Origin: Rhizomys pruinosus
Lineage: Eukaryota > Chordata > Mammalia > Rodentia > Spalacidae
Reading direction: 5' to 3'
DNA: 64,000 nt
NCBI GenBank assembly: GCA_009823505.1
Contig: VZQC01007061.1
Span: forward strand, 1,146,539-1,210,538
A model generated the notes under the pieces. That model worked only from the letters and a program-made list of their open reading frames with translations. It was not told where the DNA came from and did no database searches. Positions within the stretch are counted from its first letter, which is position 1, and each line of letters begins with the position of its first letter. The position numbers and the translations under genes were made by a program. Below are positions 1 to 11,533 of this stretch, piece by piece.

Positions 1-142
1 TTGTCTTTTTGAGACAGGGTCTCCCTGTGCCCCAGCTGGCCTGGAACTCACTCTGTAGACCAGGCTAGCCTTGAACTCGAAAAGATCCTTCTGTCTCTGC
101 CTCCCGAGTGCTAGGATTAAAGCGTGCGCCACCACGCCCGGC
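1..142 (-). mobile_element. B1-like SINE (cut by window start)
   Basis: Reverse B1 from ttgtctttttgagacagggt to ccaccacgcccggc. Confidence 0.92.
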
Positions 143-369
143 TGTTTCTAATTATACTTTCCTTTTGGATGTTTAAGGCCACACAGTTAGCTCAGATTAA
201 CCAAAGTTTTTAGTTTTCTCAAGGTCAGTTGAGGATTCACTCAGGTTTTGGGGGTGGAGGGAGCCCCTGGTTCCTTTTGGCTTTTCAATAACCAGTTCCA
301 TCCACTCGAGGACAAAGTCAGGTCTTGCTAGACCAGACTTCCCTTTTTGAAGCACGAGTAGACTTTCCT

Positions 370-526
370 CTTTTTTTTTTTTTGGTCTTTTCGAGACAGG
401 GTCTCCCTGTAGCCCCAGCTGTCCTGGAACTCACTCTGTAGACGAGGCTGGCCTTGAACCCACAGAGATCCGCCTGCCTCTGCCTCCCAAGTGCTAGGAA
501 TAAAGGCGTGCACCACCACACCCAGC
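370..526 (-). mobile_element. B1-like SINE
   Basis: Poly-T, ggtcttttcgagacagggt, then the full body to ccaccacacccagc. The adjacent gactttcctcttt direct repeat (361 and 527) is its target duplication. Confidence 0.95.
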
Positions 527-1073
527 GACTTTCCTCTTTATAGACTGGACCCTGGCTGAAGTCCCATTAGTGGATCTCCAAGACCTCCCTGCACAGGAAG
601 ACTGGTGACTCACATTTGCAGGACATTTCAAGAGATGCCCCCATGCATAGTCCCCTGGGACTTAATTGACCTCTGAGAGCAAGGAACAAAATTATCCCTT
701 AAGACCCTCGGCCAAATTGGTATGGGCATTAAGTATGGCCGTTAAGCATCCAGAAAGGCTAAGTTACACCAGCCTGATACTTTTAACTACTGTGTAATAT
801 TTTAGAAAAGGCTTGGACAAAAGCTCAAGCAGCCTTGTATAAGAAATACTAAGAAGCACTGCCATAAAATAAATACTGTGGTTAGACATAATGTCTTAAC
901 AAACTAGTTTTTTCCTTATTCTTTTGATCGTATATTACTCTAAAATATGCATACATACCCTCCACCCATATACCAAAAATTCCTAACTCTGAAAATAAAT
1001 GGAAGTTTAGTTCTAGAACCTATTAAGGGATTCACAATATAAGAGCACAGTTGTTTTCAGATAATAAATACTC
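526..1073. other. Non-repeat intergenic sequence
   Basis: AT-rich, no ORF of note, no recognisable element. The same holds for 143-369. Confidence 0.6.
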
Positions 1074-1233
1074 TTTTTTTTTTTTTTTTTGGTCTTTTCA
1101 AGACAGGGTCTTCCTGTAGCCCCAGCTGTCCTGGAACTCACTCTGTAGACCAGGGGGGCCTTGAACTCACAAAGATCTGTCTGCCTCTGCCTCCTGAGTG
1201 CTAGGATTAAAGGCATGCGCCACCACACCCGGC
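1074..1233 (-). mobile_element. B1-like SINE
   Basis: Full length. Direct repeat aataaatactttttt flanks it (1062 and 1234). Confidence 0.95.
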
Positions 1234-1298
1234 AATAAATACTTTTTTAAGACGAGATGAAAACCCTAGTACTGTGTACTCCAAATCTTACTGAAATA

Positions 1299-1442
1299 AA
1301 TTTATGTGTATGGGTATTTTGCCCATATGTGTGTAAATGCACCATGTATGTGCAGTACCCACAGAGGCCAGAATAAGACATGGGATTCCCTTGGAACTGG
1401 TTGTTAGCCATCACGAAGGTTCTGAGCCATCTCTCCAGCCCC
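1299..1442 (-). mobile_element. B3-type SINE relic
   Basis: ttatgtgtatgggtattttg through gagccatctctccagccccc. The middle is deleted. Confidence 0.75.
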
Positions 1443-1796
1443 CTGTATACTCAGTTTATTGAGAGATGGTTCAGTAAACCTGAAGCTGTTCTAGAAATAG
1501 TATACTAACTAAAAAATAAGACAGGGTTTAAAACCACAGTACCTGTCCACTCAGTGCAGGACCACCGTGAGTCAGGACACGGTCCTAGGCTGCCCTGGCC
1601 CACCAGCTGCCTGTTGAATCATGGCCCAGATCAGCTTCCATCAAGTTCCTTCTGGCCTTTCTTTCCAAAGGCACTTGGTAAAGATAAGTGATTATGTGCT
1701 GAGAATTTGCCATCTTCCTGTCTCGTCCTTATGAATGCTAAGATCACTGACGTGCCTCAGCATCCCCAGTTTGATTTTTTGGTTTTTAATTTTTTG

Positions 1797-2298
1797 TTTT
1801 TTTTTTAGATGGTCTTCTTGTAGCTCCTGATGGCCTAGAACTCACTATGTAGACCAGGCTGGCCTTGATCTTACCGAGATCCACCTGCATCTGCCTCCCG
1901 AATGCTGGGATTAAAGATGAGTGCCACCATGCCCAGCACCATGTTGTTGGGGTTTTTTTTATTTTAATTAATTAATTAATTTTTTACCATGCTGGTTTTT
2001 AAAAATCACTTTAAAATTTTTGTTTTGTTTATTTGGAGTTCTGATTATTTGGGGGGGGGGTCTTTTGCAACAAGGTCTCCCTGTAGCCCTAACTGTCCTG
2101 GAACTTACTATGTAGACCAGGCTAGCCTTGAACTCACAGAGATCTGCCTGCCCTGCCTCCTGAGTGCTGGGATTAAAGGTTGTTTTCTGTTTTTTAGACA
2201 ATATCTCTGAACGTAGCCTAAGCTGGTCTGGAACTCAAGATCCTTGTGCCCCAGCCTCCTGAGTACTGGGCTATATAGTGTGAAACACATACTTGGCT
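1797..2298 (-). mobile_element. Three minus-strand B1-type SINEs of differing age
   Basis: 1797-1937 is moderately diverged and full length. 2050-2180 is truncated at its head. 2181-2298 is a much older copy (tagacaatatctctgaacgt through cacatacttggc). A (TAAT)n tract at 1960-1985 separates the first two. Confidence 0.82.
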
Positions 2299-2309
2299 TC
2301 AGAAACAGG

Positions 2310-2310
<1 letters not shown>

Positions 2311-2348
<38 letters not shown>
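2311..2348. repeat. (TG)19 microsatellite
   Basis: Uninterrupted TG run. Confidence 0.98.
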
Positions 2349-2350
<2 letters not shown>

Positions 2351-2404
2351 CCTAGGTTGATACACATGTGAAGTAAGTGCTCTGTCCAGCTACATCTCCA
2401 TCGC

Positions 2405-2608
2405 TTTTTCACTTTATTTATTATTAATTTTAAATTTTGAACCGTATTTGGTGGGGGAGTGTGCAGGTCCCATGGTGCACTTGTGGAGGTCAGAGAACAG
2501 CTTATGGGGTTGGTTCTCTCCTTCTACCATATGGGTCTAGGGATCAAACTTAGACCAGGCTTGGGTCAAGCACCTTGACCCACTGAGCTGTTCACCAGCC
2601 CTGCTTTG
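2405..2608 (-). mobile_element. B3/B4-type tRNA-derived SINE
   Basis: gaggtcagagaacagcttat, a ggttctctccttctaccata block, and acccactgagctgttcacca match the reverse of this SINE class. Confidence 0.75.
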
Positions 2609-3845
2609 TATTTCTTGTCTGGTGTGACCATGCCTCACAATGGCTCTCTGAAAAGTTGATCAGCTTAGGGTGAGGGGACTGGCTGCTTTCTGCAAACCAG
2701 GACCAGATGGACGCATTGCAGTGGTGATGTCACCAGGTCTAAGCTGCTGTCTGCTGCTTTGGTCTCTCCCCCCACCCCCCACCATTGCATTTCCCTCTCA
2801 TAGAATCCTGGCTGGGAAAATACTTCCCCAAACGTGACCCTGGGATTGAGCCTCATTGGGCGGCATTCGTCATATGCCTGTCCCCCAAGCCTTGGTGTAT
2901 CCTAAGGGAATGCCCAGCCTGGGTCCTGTGCTCACCCCTATGAGAGAGCAACCCCCAATCCACACTCAGAGAGTGGAGAGGATTCTCTGGGGGAACAAAG
3001 GCCCTTCCCAGAAGAGGCCCAGATGCTACAGCAGCAGAAGCATCCTGGCTGGCCATTACCCCCTTGGCAGACCGCCAAAGTGCTTTCTGTTAAATCATTT
3101 TGGGCTAAATCCCCAGAGCCAAACAAACATGCATCCATTTTATCACTTACTGTATTATGTTGAAATGACCTATTGATGTGTCTCTCTCTGGGCAGTGTGC
3201 TCTCAAGGACACAAATCACATTTGCTTCCTGCCCTGTCCTCTGCATCTTGTATGTAGTTAGGCATGTTCTACTGGCACAGGCTTCCCCTTAGGACCCTGC
3301 TCTTGCTTCTGTAGGCTCCAGCTCATATGTGGCTGCTCCATCTCCCCACCCTGACAGCCTGCCTTTCCCAGCTGCACGTCCTATGTCCCCACATCTTCCA
3401 GGCATTCCGGTCGGGCACTTGTTCCTCCTCGTCCTCCACAGTGGCGCTCTTGTTCATTCTAACTACGCCCATCTTGCACCATCACTCAGTCCATCACCGG
3501 GGATTACTGAGCCTGCTTCTCACACCTCTTTCCAGTCCTCTGTCTTCCCATGCCCTACCCTGCCCCATCCCTGGCCTCAGCAGCTCTCTCCTGGCAGGAA
3601 CAGCTCTCCTGTGCCAGGCCTGTTCTGAGCTGGCACTCTATAGCAGCAATACTTCTCGAATGCAGAACCTGAACATGTCAGGCCCCAGCTGGAATCAGAC
3701 CCCCGGCTCAGACCCAGACGTACTCAGCTCTGTAGGTTCCAGGCAATGGTGACTCTATCCAGAGGGCCTGCCTTGATACACAGGGCTCCTTGTATGCAGT
3801 GACCTGTTATGTATGGCTAATGGAGATGGCACATTCAAGAAGCTA
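2609..3845. other. Non-repeat intergenic block with possible L2 trace
   Basis: Mostly unique. 3150-3270 (tgacctattgatgtgtctct, then caaggacacaaatcacattt) resembles an L2 3' end. A 141-codon open frame at 3327-3752 is proline/serine/leucine-rich, has no recognisable domain and overlaps other open frames; I do not call it coding. Confidence 0.5.
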
Positions 3846-3892
3846 TTTATGTATGTATGTATGTATGTATGTATGCATGTATGTATGTATTT
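3846..3892. repeat. (TATG)n microsatellite
   Basis: About 10 TATG/TATT units abutting the tail of the next B1. Confidence 0.95.
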
Positions 3893-3895
3893 ATT

Positions 3896-4137
3896 TGATG
3901 TTTTTGAGACAGGGTCTCCCTATAACCTCAGCTGGCCTGGAACTAGCCCTGTAGACTAGGCTGGTTTTGAACTCACAGAGATCCACCTGCCTCTGCCTCC
4001 CGAGTGCTGGGGAGGTATGTGCCACCACACCTGGTTTAAAGACAGTTCTTAACCGCCATGTGCGTGCTGGGAATCAAACCTGGGTCTTCTGCAAGAGCAG
4101 TTGGTGCTCTTAACTGCTGAGCCATCTCTCCAGCCCA
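3896..4137 (-). mobile_element. B1-like SINE followed by B2 head fragment
   Basis: B1 3896-4037, then a B2 5' half 4038-4137 ending gagccatctctccagccc. Confidence 0.88.
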
Positions 4138-4778
4138 CGAGAAGCCATTCATGATGCACAGCACAGACCCAGCCCTCTTCTCAACCTCTCCCTAGCCCTT
4201 TGCATTCATTTACTCATTCATTGATCTTTTCAGAGGTGCATGTGGACTGCATTGCATAGCACCCTAGCCCAAAATGGAGAGGCTCCACAGGTGTGTCTCC
4301 TTAGTCATCTCATCCTCTGTACCACAGGTGTCTACTGGGGAGGGATGAGGTCTTTGGTCTCTGTGACTGCAGGTAGGGCAGATCAAAGGTCACTCAGAAG
4401 GTGCTCTTTCATAGCTAAATGAACGAAGCAGCAGACTAGCCACGACAAGGACCAATGAACTTTAGGAAAGACCACACAGAAAACAGGTTGACATTGCAGG
4501 CCAGACAGGATGATTGCTGTCACAAAAAGAAAGCAGCCACCAGGCAGTGCGTAAATATAGCTGGGTTTATAAAGGCAGCCACAGCTTGTGGACTGCAGTT
4601 AGCCAGCCCTCAGCCCCACCCCATCCCTACCTCTCACTCACTCCCCAGCTGCAGGAATGAACTTCTGTGTTGATCCAACCTCCCTTCTTAGCACAGCCCA
4701 CACCTTTTCCCAGTTCCCGTCTATCCCTCACCCACCACCCATCCGATTCCATCCGATTCCCAGGATAGTGTCTATTCC
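4138..4778. other. Non-repeat intergenic sequence
   Basis: No element recognised. It ends with the short direct repeat atccgattcc at 4740-4760. Confidence 0.5.
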
Positions 4779-4900
4779 CCTGTGTGATGGCAGATACCTG
4801 TAATCTCCACACTTGGGAGGTGCAGGCAAGAAGATCAGGAGTTCAAGAGCAGCCTGGGTGACATGAGATCCTGCCTCAAAAGACCAAACAAACAAATAAA
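4779..4900 (+). mobile_element. Old B1-like SINE
   Basis: gtgtgatggcagatacctgt through gatcctgcctcaaaagacca with an AAAC-rich tail. Confidence 0.75.
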
Positions 4901-5084
4901 CAAGATTTTGCCTCCTCACCCTGGATTCCTGCAGCCCAGCCACCTGGACCCCCAGCACCCGACTAGAGGTGATGATGATCGCGCCCCCTGTGGACAAAGT
5001 GGTGACTAGTGGGCAGTTGGTCACTATGGGCAGCTGAGCAGCAGCACTTCCTTTGTCTTTTTAAAAAATTTTTTATTTTATTTT

Positions 5085-5244
5085 ATTATTTTTTTTTTGC
5101 TGGTCTTTTCGAGACAGGGTTTCCCTGGAGCTCCGGTTGTCCTGGAACTCACTATGTAGACCAGGCTGGCCTTGAACTCACAAAGATCCGCCTGCCTCTG
5201 CCTCCCAAGTGCTAGGATTAAAGGTGTGCGCCACCACGCCCAGC
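5085..5244 (-). mobile_element. B1-like SINE
   Basis: Full length, close to consensus apart from tccctggagctccggttgtc. Confidence 0.93.
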
Positions 5245-5668
5245 TTTATTTTATTATTTTTTATGTGTATGAGTGTACTGTCTGCATGTAGGTTGGCGCA
5301 CCCGTGTCGTGCAATGCCGCAGATGTCAGAAGAGGGTGTTGGATTCCCCTGGAACTGGAGTTAAAGATGGTTCTTAGCCGTCATGTGGGTGCTGGGAATT
5401 GAACCCGGGTCCTCTGCAAGAGCAGTCAGTACTCTTTTTTTTTTGAATTATTTATTTATTTATTTTTTATGTGTATGAATGCACTGTCTGCATGCAGGTT
5501 GGTGCACCTGTGTCATGCAATGCCATGGAGGTCAGAAGAGGGTGTCAGATTCCCCTGGAACTGGAGTTAAAGATGGTTCTTAGCTGCCATGTGTGTGCTG
5601 GGGAGCAAACCTGGGTCCTCTATAAGAGCAGTCATGCTTTTAACCCCTGAGCCATCTCTCCAGCCCAG
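5245..5668 (-). mobile_element. Two tandem B2-like SINEs, short-body form
   Basis: 5245-5436 lacks its extreme head; 5437-5668 is complete to ctgagccatctctccagccc. Both contain one CCTGGAACTGGAGTT module, not two. Confidence 0.92.
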
Positions 5669-6346
5669 CAGCACTTCCTAACTCACTCAATTCTACTCTT
5701 CTCAGTTCCCCCTCACTAGTCACTGGCTGGGGTCCCTGGGCTTTTCCTCTTGAGGCTCAGCCTGCTGGTCACCACTCTGGCTGATATATGGTATCTATCA
5801 GCAGCTCCAGGCCCCAGGAGGATGGCTAAGTTGAAGGGTGTTAGGGGCTGTGATGGCTAATTTTATCTTCATCTGGGCTATGAGGTCCCCAGGCAGATCC
5901 TGGCTGGGGCTTACCAGCCTCTGCAGTCACATAAGCCAGTTCCTTGTAATAAATCTCCTAGGGCTCACACAGACTCTGTTTCCCTGGAGATGAATACAGG
6001 TATCTCCCCAGAACATCTGGGAGGAGCAGGTAAAGAAAAAGCTTGGGGATTTTTATCTTATGAAAGGAAGAAATACAGAGAAGATGGCAGCCAGGATTCA
6101 TGCCCAGCCCAGCAGGAGCTCCGGTGGTTAGACAGGTAGAACTGTCTGTGTGTGAGACTGGGCCCGGAGGCTGGGCCCTGCTCCTAAGAGGCTACTTGCC
6201 TGAGCTGAGCATTGCACTGCAACACAGGGAAGCAGGTTTGCATTGAGAGCCAGTCCCCAGGGTGGGTACTGGCCTCCCGGGGATACTGTGGAGGCTTCGT
6301 AGGCAGAGTACCCCAGCCAGGGCTGGAGCAGGGAGAAGGAGCCATG
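5669..6346. other. Non-repeat intergenic sequence
   Basis: No element or gene recognised. Confidence 0.5.
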
Positions 6347-6348
6347 TG

Positions 6349-6487
6349 GATTTTTTTTTTTTTTTTTTTGTCTTTTTTGAGACAGGATCTCCCTGTAGCT
6401 CCAGCTGTCCTGGAACTCACTATGTAGAACAGGCTGGCCTTGAACTCACAAAGATCCGCCTGCCTCTGCCTCCCAAGTGCTGGGATT
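6349..6487 (-). mobile_element. B1-like SINE, truncated at its head
   Basis: Poly-T to gtgctgggatt; the last 25 bp of the usual body are absent. Confidence 0.92.
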
Positions 6488-8326
6488 CTTTTACCTGCTG
6501 CTGTCAGACTAACCTTCCAACCACCTCCTCCAAGAGCCTCGGAGACTCACTTTGCCCCCATTCAAGGGGGGGGGGTCCTATACCTAAAGAGGACATCAGG
6601 GTGATTTCCTCACACCCAGGACAGAGTACAGGTGTACAGCTGGGTGTATCATGTGTCTTGCAGCTGTCTTGGAGGCTGAGCAGTGGGACAAAAGAGAAAG
6701 GGGAGGGGTGTTGCCAAGGACATCAGCCAGTGACAGAGATGAAAACTGTGGCATATCAGAATCAGGAACCCCCCCCCCCAATTGCACAAACGGAGAAAAT
6801 AAGGGCCAAGGGGGCAGAGAACAGCCCAAAGCCTTACAGTGACGCCTTTGTCTCTGGGTCAGAGACATTTCTTCATATTAGTTACAGCTCCTGGGCTGAC
6901 CGGCAGGCTGGGCTCTGGGCCGCAGATGCCCACTAGGGCTGCTTGGACCTTGCTCTCTCCTGTGAGGAGAACTCAGGCTCTTTTTCCTCATGTGAGTTTC
7001 GAGGCATCTTATCAACTGACCACATGGATTCAGAGGTTTGGGAAGAGACAGATGGGAGGAGTCAGAGTTCCTGTCAATTATCCTGTCGGGGGGAGGGGGG
7101 CAAGAGAAAGAAAGAGGGAAATTAAGGTCAGGCTTTTTGAAGCAGCAGAGGTGAAGGTTTCTTTTCTGAGGAAAAAAAAAGAGAAAAATGTCTTAGTGGC
7201 ACACCCTTGTAATCCCGTAATCCAGGTATTCAGGAGGCTGAGACGGGAGGAATCTGAGTTCAAGTCCAGACATAATGCAGTCTAGAGTTATGCCATGTGA
7301 AGAAGGGCAGGGCTGGCTGTGACGTGGCTGCAGTTAGCCTAATTGCCACCAGGTGGCACCCCTGCCCACTTCTACAGGACCAGCCAGCCATCAGGAATGG
7401 AGACAATTTGGATGATGCTTATTCATCCTTTGTTCATTCATGGTTTTTATTCCCCCAAGCAAATTTGATTTCTCATCACGGTTGTGGTCAGGACAAAGTG
7501 GATGTCCTAGGGACCTTGCCCTCCCCCTCTGCTCTACAGTCCTGCAGGCCGTGCCTGGCCAGGTCTATGATGGTGGCAGGTGTCTGTGGGCCCGGCCTGA
7601 ATCCACAGGGCCTGCTGCCTGGGATGCTTCCCACTGTAGTCTCGTGAGATGGTGCCCCTTGTCCTACATTCTGTAGCAGAGCCAGCGGGCAGTGGGCCCT
7701 GAGCAAGATTTGGATGACTTCCTCATCACAGGCCTCCCACAGTGGGTCTCAGGTGTAGCCACACAGTGGTCCCTGGGGCTGAGGTTTTCTCCATCGCTCC
7801 TCTTTCTCTAAACAGGCTCAACCTCAAACCACCAATCCCAGCCCCTCCTCCCTGCCTCCCTCTGCTCTGTTCAGCAGCTTTTCTCAGAAGTATCTACACA
7901 GGGAGCTGAGGACTGCCTACCTGAGAGGCCTGGGTCTGGGTACCCATAAGACAGCAACTGCTTTCTTCAAACCCTGGCCCTGACTTTCCCCTCCCCAGGC
8001 CAGCCTTCAGTTCCAAGTCACTAGTTTCCTATGTGTGGGCAGCATCTGCCCTTGGCTGTTGACAGGGTCCACTCCTAAGGACAGCCTATGGAGAGCACGG
8101 ACTTCAGCTTGTACACCGTCTAGGCCCCAGCTCCTTGGACAGAACCTGCATGGATGGTCCTGACAAAGGTGGGTTGCATCAGCCAATGAAGCTGACTATG
8201 AGAAGAAAGAAACCCCAGGGATCCCCCGATGGCGAGCCAGGGTGGTGTGGGGCGACAGTGAAAAACTCACCCAGCACATGGTAACTTTTGCCCAAAAAGC
8301 TGCCCTGAATTAAAGTGAGGGAGCCT
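6488..8326. other. Non-repeat intergenic block
   Basis: Unique apart from an old B1/ID-like fragment at about 7186-7285 (+; tagtggcacacccttgtaat). It has G and C homopolymer runs at 6567-6576 and 6770-6779. Open frames here (up to 224 codons at 6262-6936) run through the SINE and are not credible genes. Confidence 0.5.
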
Positions 8327-8672
8327 GGGGGCTGGAGAGATGGCCTGGACCACTCTTACAGAGGACCTGGGTTCGATCCCCAGCACCCACATGGTGGCAG
8401 AGAACCGTCTGAAACTCCAATTCCAGGAGAACTCCAGTTCCAGGGGAATCCGACACCCTCTTCTGACCTCCGCGGCATTGCACGACACGGGTGCACAAAC
8501 TTGCATGCAGACAGTACATTCANTCACCAGTCATCCTGGGCCAGGGAGGTCTTGGAGGTTCCAGGGGAATCCGACACCCTCTTCTGACCTCCGCGGCATT
8601 GCACGACACGGGTGCACAAACTTGCATGCAGACAGTACATTCATACACATACAGAAATAAATAAAATTAATA
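8327..8672 (+). mobile_element. B2-like SINE with internal duplication at an N
   Basis: Long-body B2 from ggggctggagagatggcc to acagtacattca, a single N at 8522, then 36 bp of other sequence, then the 3' half of the element again (ttccaggggaatccgacacc to the AAATAAA tail). The second half is identical to the first over about 90 bp. Confidence 0.88.
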
Positions 8673-9844
8673 AAAAAAAATTAAAGTGAGGGAGCCTGTT
8701 CCCACCCCAGTGAGGACCATGGGGCCCCAGTCTGGTCACTAAGGATCCTAAACCCAAAGGGGTGGGGACCACCTCCAGAGTCACTCTCTGAACAAGGCCC
8801 ACGGAGGCCTTCAGAAGAGAGCTGTCACTTGTGCTCCAGCTTCCTCACAAGGGAGACCCCCTCCCTACCAGGGCCCCAGGCCTTCTGACTCACAGTGCAG
8901 CTCGGCTGGGAAGCATCTGGCTGTGCCCACAGCCCTGGCATCTGGCCCTCTCACCCCATATGCAGGGCACCCTCCGGAGATCTTCCTGGCAGGCCTCCCT
9001 CACTAGGGTTATATTCACTGAATCCCCCCAAGTACACCCCACTTAAGTGAGGACTGCCTGGCACCCCAGCCACTGTGGCCAGGTGGAGTGGGAGTCCTGC
9101 TCCTATCAGCTCATCACATTCCTTGCATTCCCAGGGGGCAGAGTCAGGGGAGGGTGGCTTTGCAGAAGAATTCCGGGGACTTTACTGTGCCGGCTTCCCA
9201 AGCTGCTAGCTCCCAGTCAGCTCCTCTCCTCACCGGGCTCCTCCACCCGGCCTCTCCTGGGCTCTCCTCTCCTCCCCCTCTTGCTGGCTGTCTTTCTTTT
9301 CCTGCTCTGTTGCTCCTTCCCCTCCATTTCCTGTCCCCTTTCTCAGCCCTCTTCTCTCCATCATCTCTGGACTCTGCTGTGAGAAGTCGAGAGACAGATG
9401 GGAGGGGAGGGGGCGATCTACACAGGCCCTTCAGCGTTCTTCTAGACCACCAAGAACTCTGGCCCTGTGCTGTCTTCTGTTTGTCTGGGGTGCAGGATGT
9501 GCCCTCTTTGGCCGTGGATTCCTTCTACTCTTAGGAGCACTGGGTTCTGGGATTTCAATACTCTAGCTTCTCCACACCCTACCTGCAGTCAGGGTCTCCA
9601 TCCTAGAGAAATTTCGCTCCAAACTGTCTTCCAATCTTGATAGGGCCAGATTATTTGAGGCCAGGCCCCCTGTGCCCCACCTGTACCCAGGCCCCTTCTG
9701 CTCCTGCTGGGGGAGTTGCTCTCTGCCATATCTTTCCACAGCATCTGGGTATTGGGTCAGTGCTCCAACAACGTTGTCCTGATCCTGGAATTGGGTTTGG
9801 CAGGCAAACCCTCTACCATCAAACTACATCCCTCTAGCTGCATA
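8673..9844. other. Non-repeat intergenic block
   Basis: C/T-rich unique sequence. Overlapping open frames of 111 and 148 codons at 9047-9534 have no family signature. Confidence 0.5.
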
Positions 9845-9865
9845 TTATGTATGCCTGTTAGTTTT

Positions 9866-9891
9866 CTTTTCTTTTTTGGTCTGGTTTTGGT

Positions 9892-9924
<33 letters not shown>

Positions 9925-10387
9925 CATGTGTGTGTTTGGTGGGTTTTTTGTTGTTGTTTTTTTGGTCTTTTTGAGACAAGGTCTCCCTGTAGCCCCAGCT
10001 GTCCTGGNATTTCTGTATGTGTACGAATGTATCGTCTGCATGCAAGTCTGTGCACCCGTGTCGTGCAATGCCGCGGAGGTCAGAAGTGGGCGTCGGATTC
10101 CCCTGGAGCTGGAGTTCTCCTGGAGTTGGAGTTTCAGACGGTTCTCAGCCGCCATGTGGGTGCTGGGGATCAAACCCGGGTCCTCTGCAAGAGCGGTCGG
10201 CGCTCTTAACCGCTAGGCCATCTCTCCAGCCCAAGTTTTTTTGGTCTTTTCAAGGCAGGGTCTCCCTTTAGTCCCAGCTGGCTTGGAGCTCACTCTGTAG
10301 ACCAGGCTGGCCTTGAACTCACAGGAATCCACCTGCCTCTGCCTCCCGAGTGCTGGGATTAAAGGCATGCGCCACCACACCTGGCCG
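9866..10387 (-). mobile_element. Compound SINE insertion in the 5' LTR: B1 part, TG repeat, N, B2, B1
   Basis: Bounded by the direct repeat tgcctgttagtttt (9852-9865 and 10388-10401). It contains a TG tract at 9895-9926, a B1 tail half 9955-10007, a single N at 10008, a long-body B2 10009-10232 and a full B1 10236-10386. Confidence 0.88.
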
Positions 10388-10902
10388 TGCCTGTTAGTTT
10401 TTGTTAATGACACAAACTAGGGACACCCAAGAAGAAAGAATCTCAGTTAAGGGCTTTCTCCATACGATTTGCCTGTGGGCATATCAGTGGGGCATTTTCT
10501 GGGTGTTGGTTGATATAGGAGGACCAGTGCCACTGTGGGCAGTGCCATACCTAGGCAAGTGGGCCTGGGCTGCATTGGAAAGGTAACTGAGTAAGCCAGA
10601 GGAAGCAACCCAGTAAGCAGCGTTCCTCTTTGATCCTACTTCAGTTTCTGACTCCAGGCTCCTGCACCGTGTTCCTTTCCTGACTTTCCTCTGGTGCTGA
10701 ACTGTTACCTATAAGCATAAGATGAAAAGATGAAGAAAAAAAAACAAACCTCTTCCCCAAGTTGTTTTTGGTCAGCGTTTAATCACAGCAACAGAAAGCA
10801 GACTAGAATGGAAATTAGTACCAGAGAGAATGAGCTTGCTATGATGGACCTTGTTAGATCTATAATGGCACAAACCACTGATGAAAGACAGGCACATGAT
10901 GG

Positions 10903-11258
10903 GGCTGGAGTGATGGCTCAGCAGTTAAGAGAACTGACTGCTCTTGGAGAGGACCCGGGTTCTATTCCCAGCACCCACATGGCGGCAAAGAACCATCTTT
11001 AACTCCAGTTCCAAGGAAATCTGACATCCCCTTCTGATCTCCGTGGCATTGCACAACATGAGTGCACCAACCTACATGCAGACAGTACATTCATACACAT
11101 AAAGAATAATAAATAAGCCAGACGTGGTGGTGCATGCCTTTAATCCTAGCACTCAGGAGGCAGAGGCAGGTGAATCTTTGTGAGTTCAAGGCCAGCCTGG
11201 TGTACAGAGTGAGTTCCAGGACAGCTGGGGCTACAGGGAGACCCTGTCTCAAAAAGAC

Positions 11259-11297
<39 letters not shown>

Positions 11298-11533
11298 AGG
11301 CTGGAGAGATAGCCTAGTGGTTAAGAGCACCAACTGCTCTAGCAGAGGACCCGGGTTCTATCCCCAGCACCCACATGGTGGCTGAGAACTGTCTTTAACT
11401 CCAGTTCCAGGGGAATCCAACACCCTCTTCTGACCTACACAGCATTGCACGACATGGGTGCACAAACCTACATGCAGACAGTACATTCATACACATAAAA
11501 AATAAAATAAAATAAAATAATTAATTAAAAAAA
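10903..11533 (+). mobile_element. Three SINEs in the MaLR interior: B2, B1, B2
   Basis: Short-body B2 10903-11114; B1 11116-11297 with an (AAAT)n tail; short-body B2 11298-11533. gacaggcacatga occurs before (10887) and after (11536) the block, so at least part of it entered as one target-duplicating insertion. Confidence 0.9.

Noticed and set aside
3327..3752. 141-codon + strand open frame
   Set aside because: Two overlapping frames are open over the same bases, the product is low complexity, and there is no recognisable homology or promoter.
6262..6936. 224-codon + strand open frame
   Set aside because: It runs through a reverse B1 SINE and homopolymer tracts; no domain or splice context.
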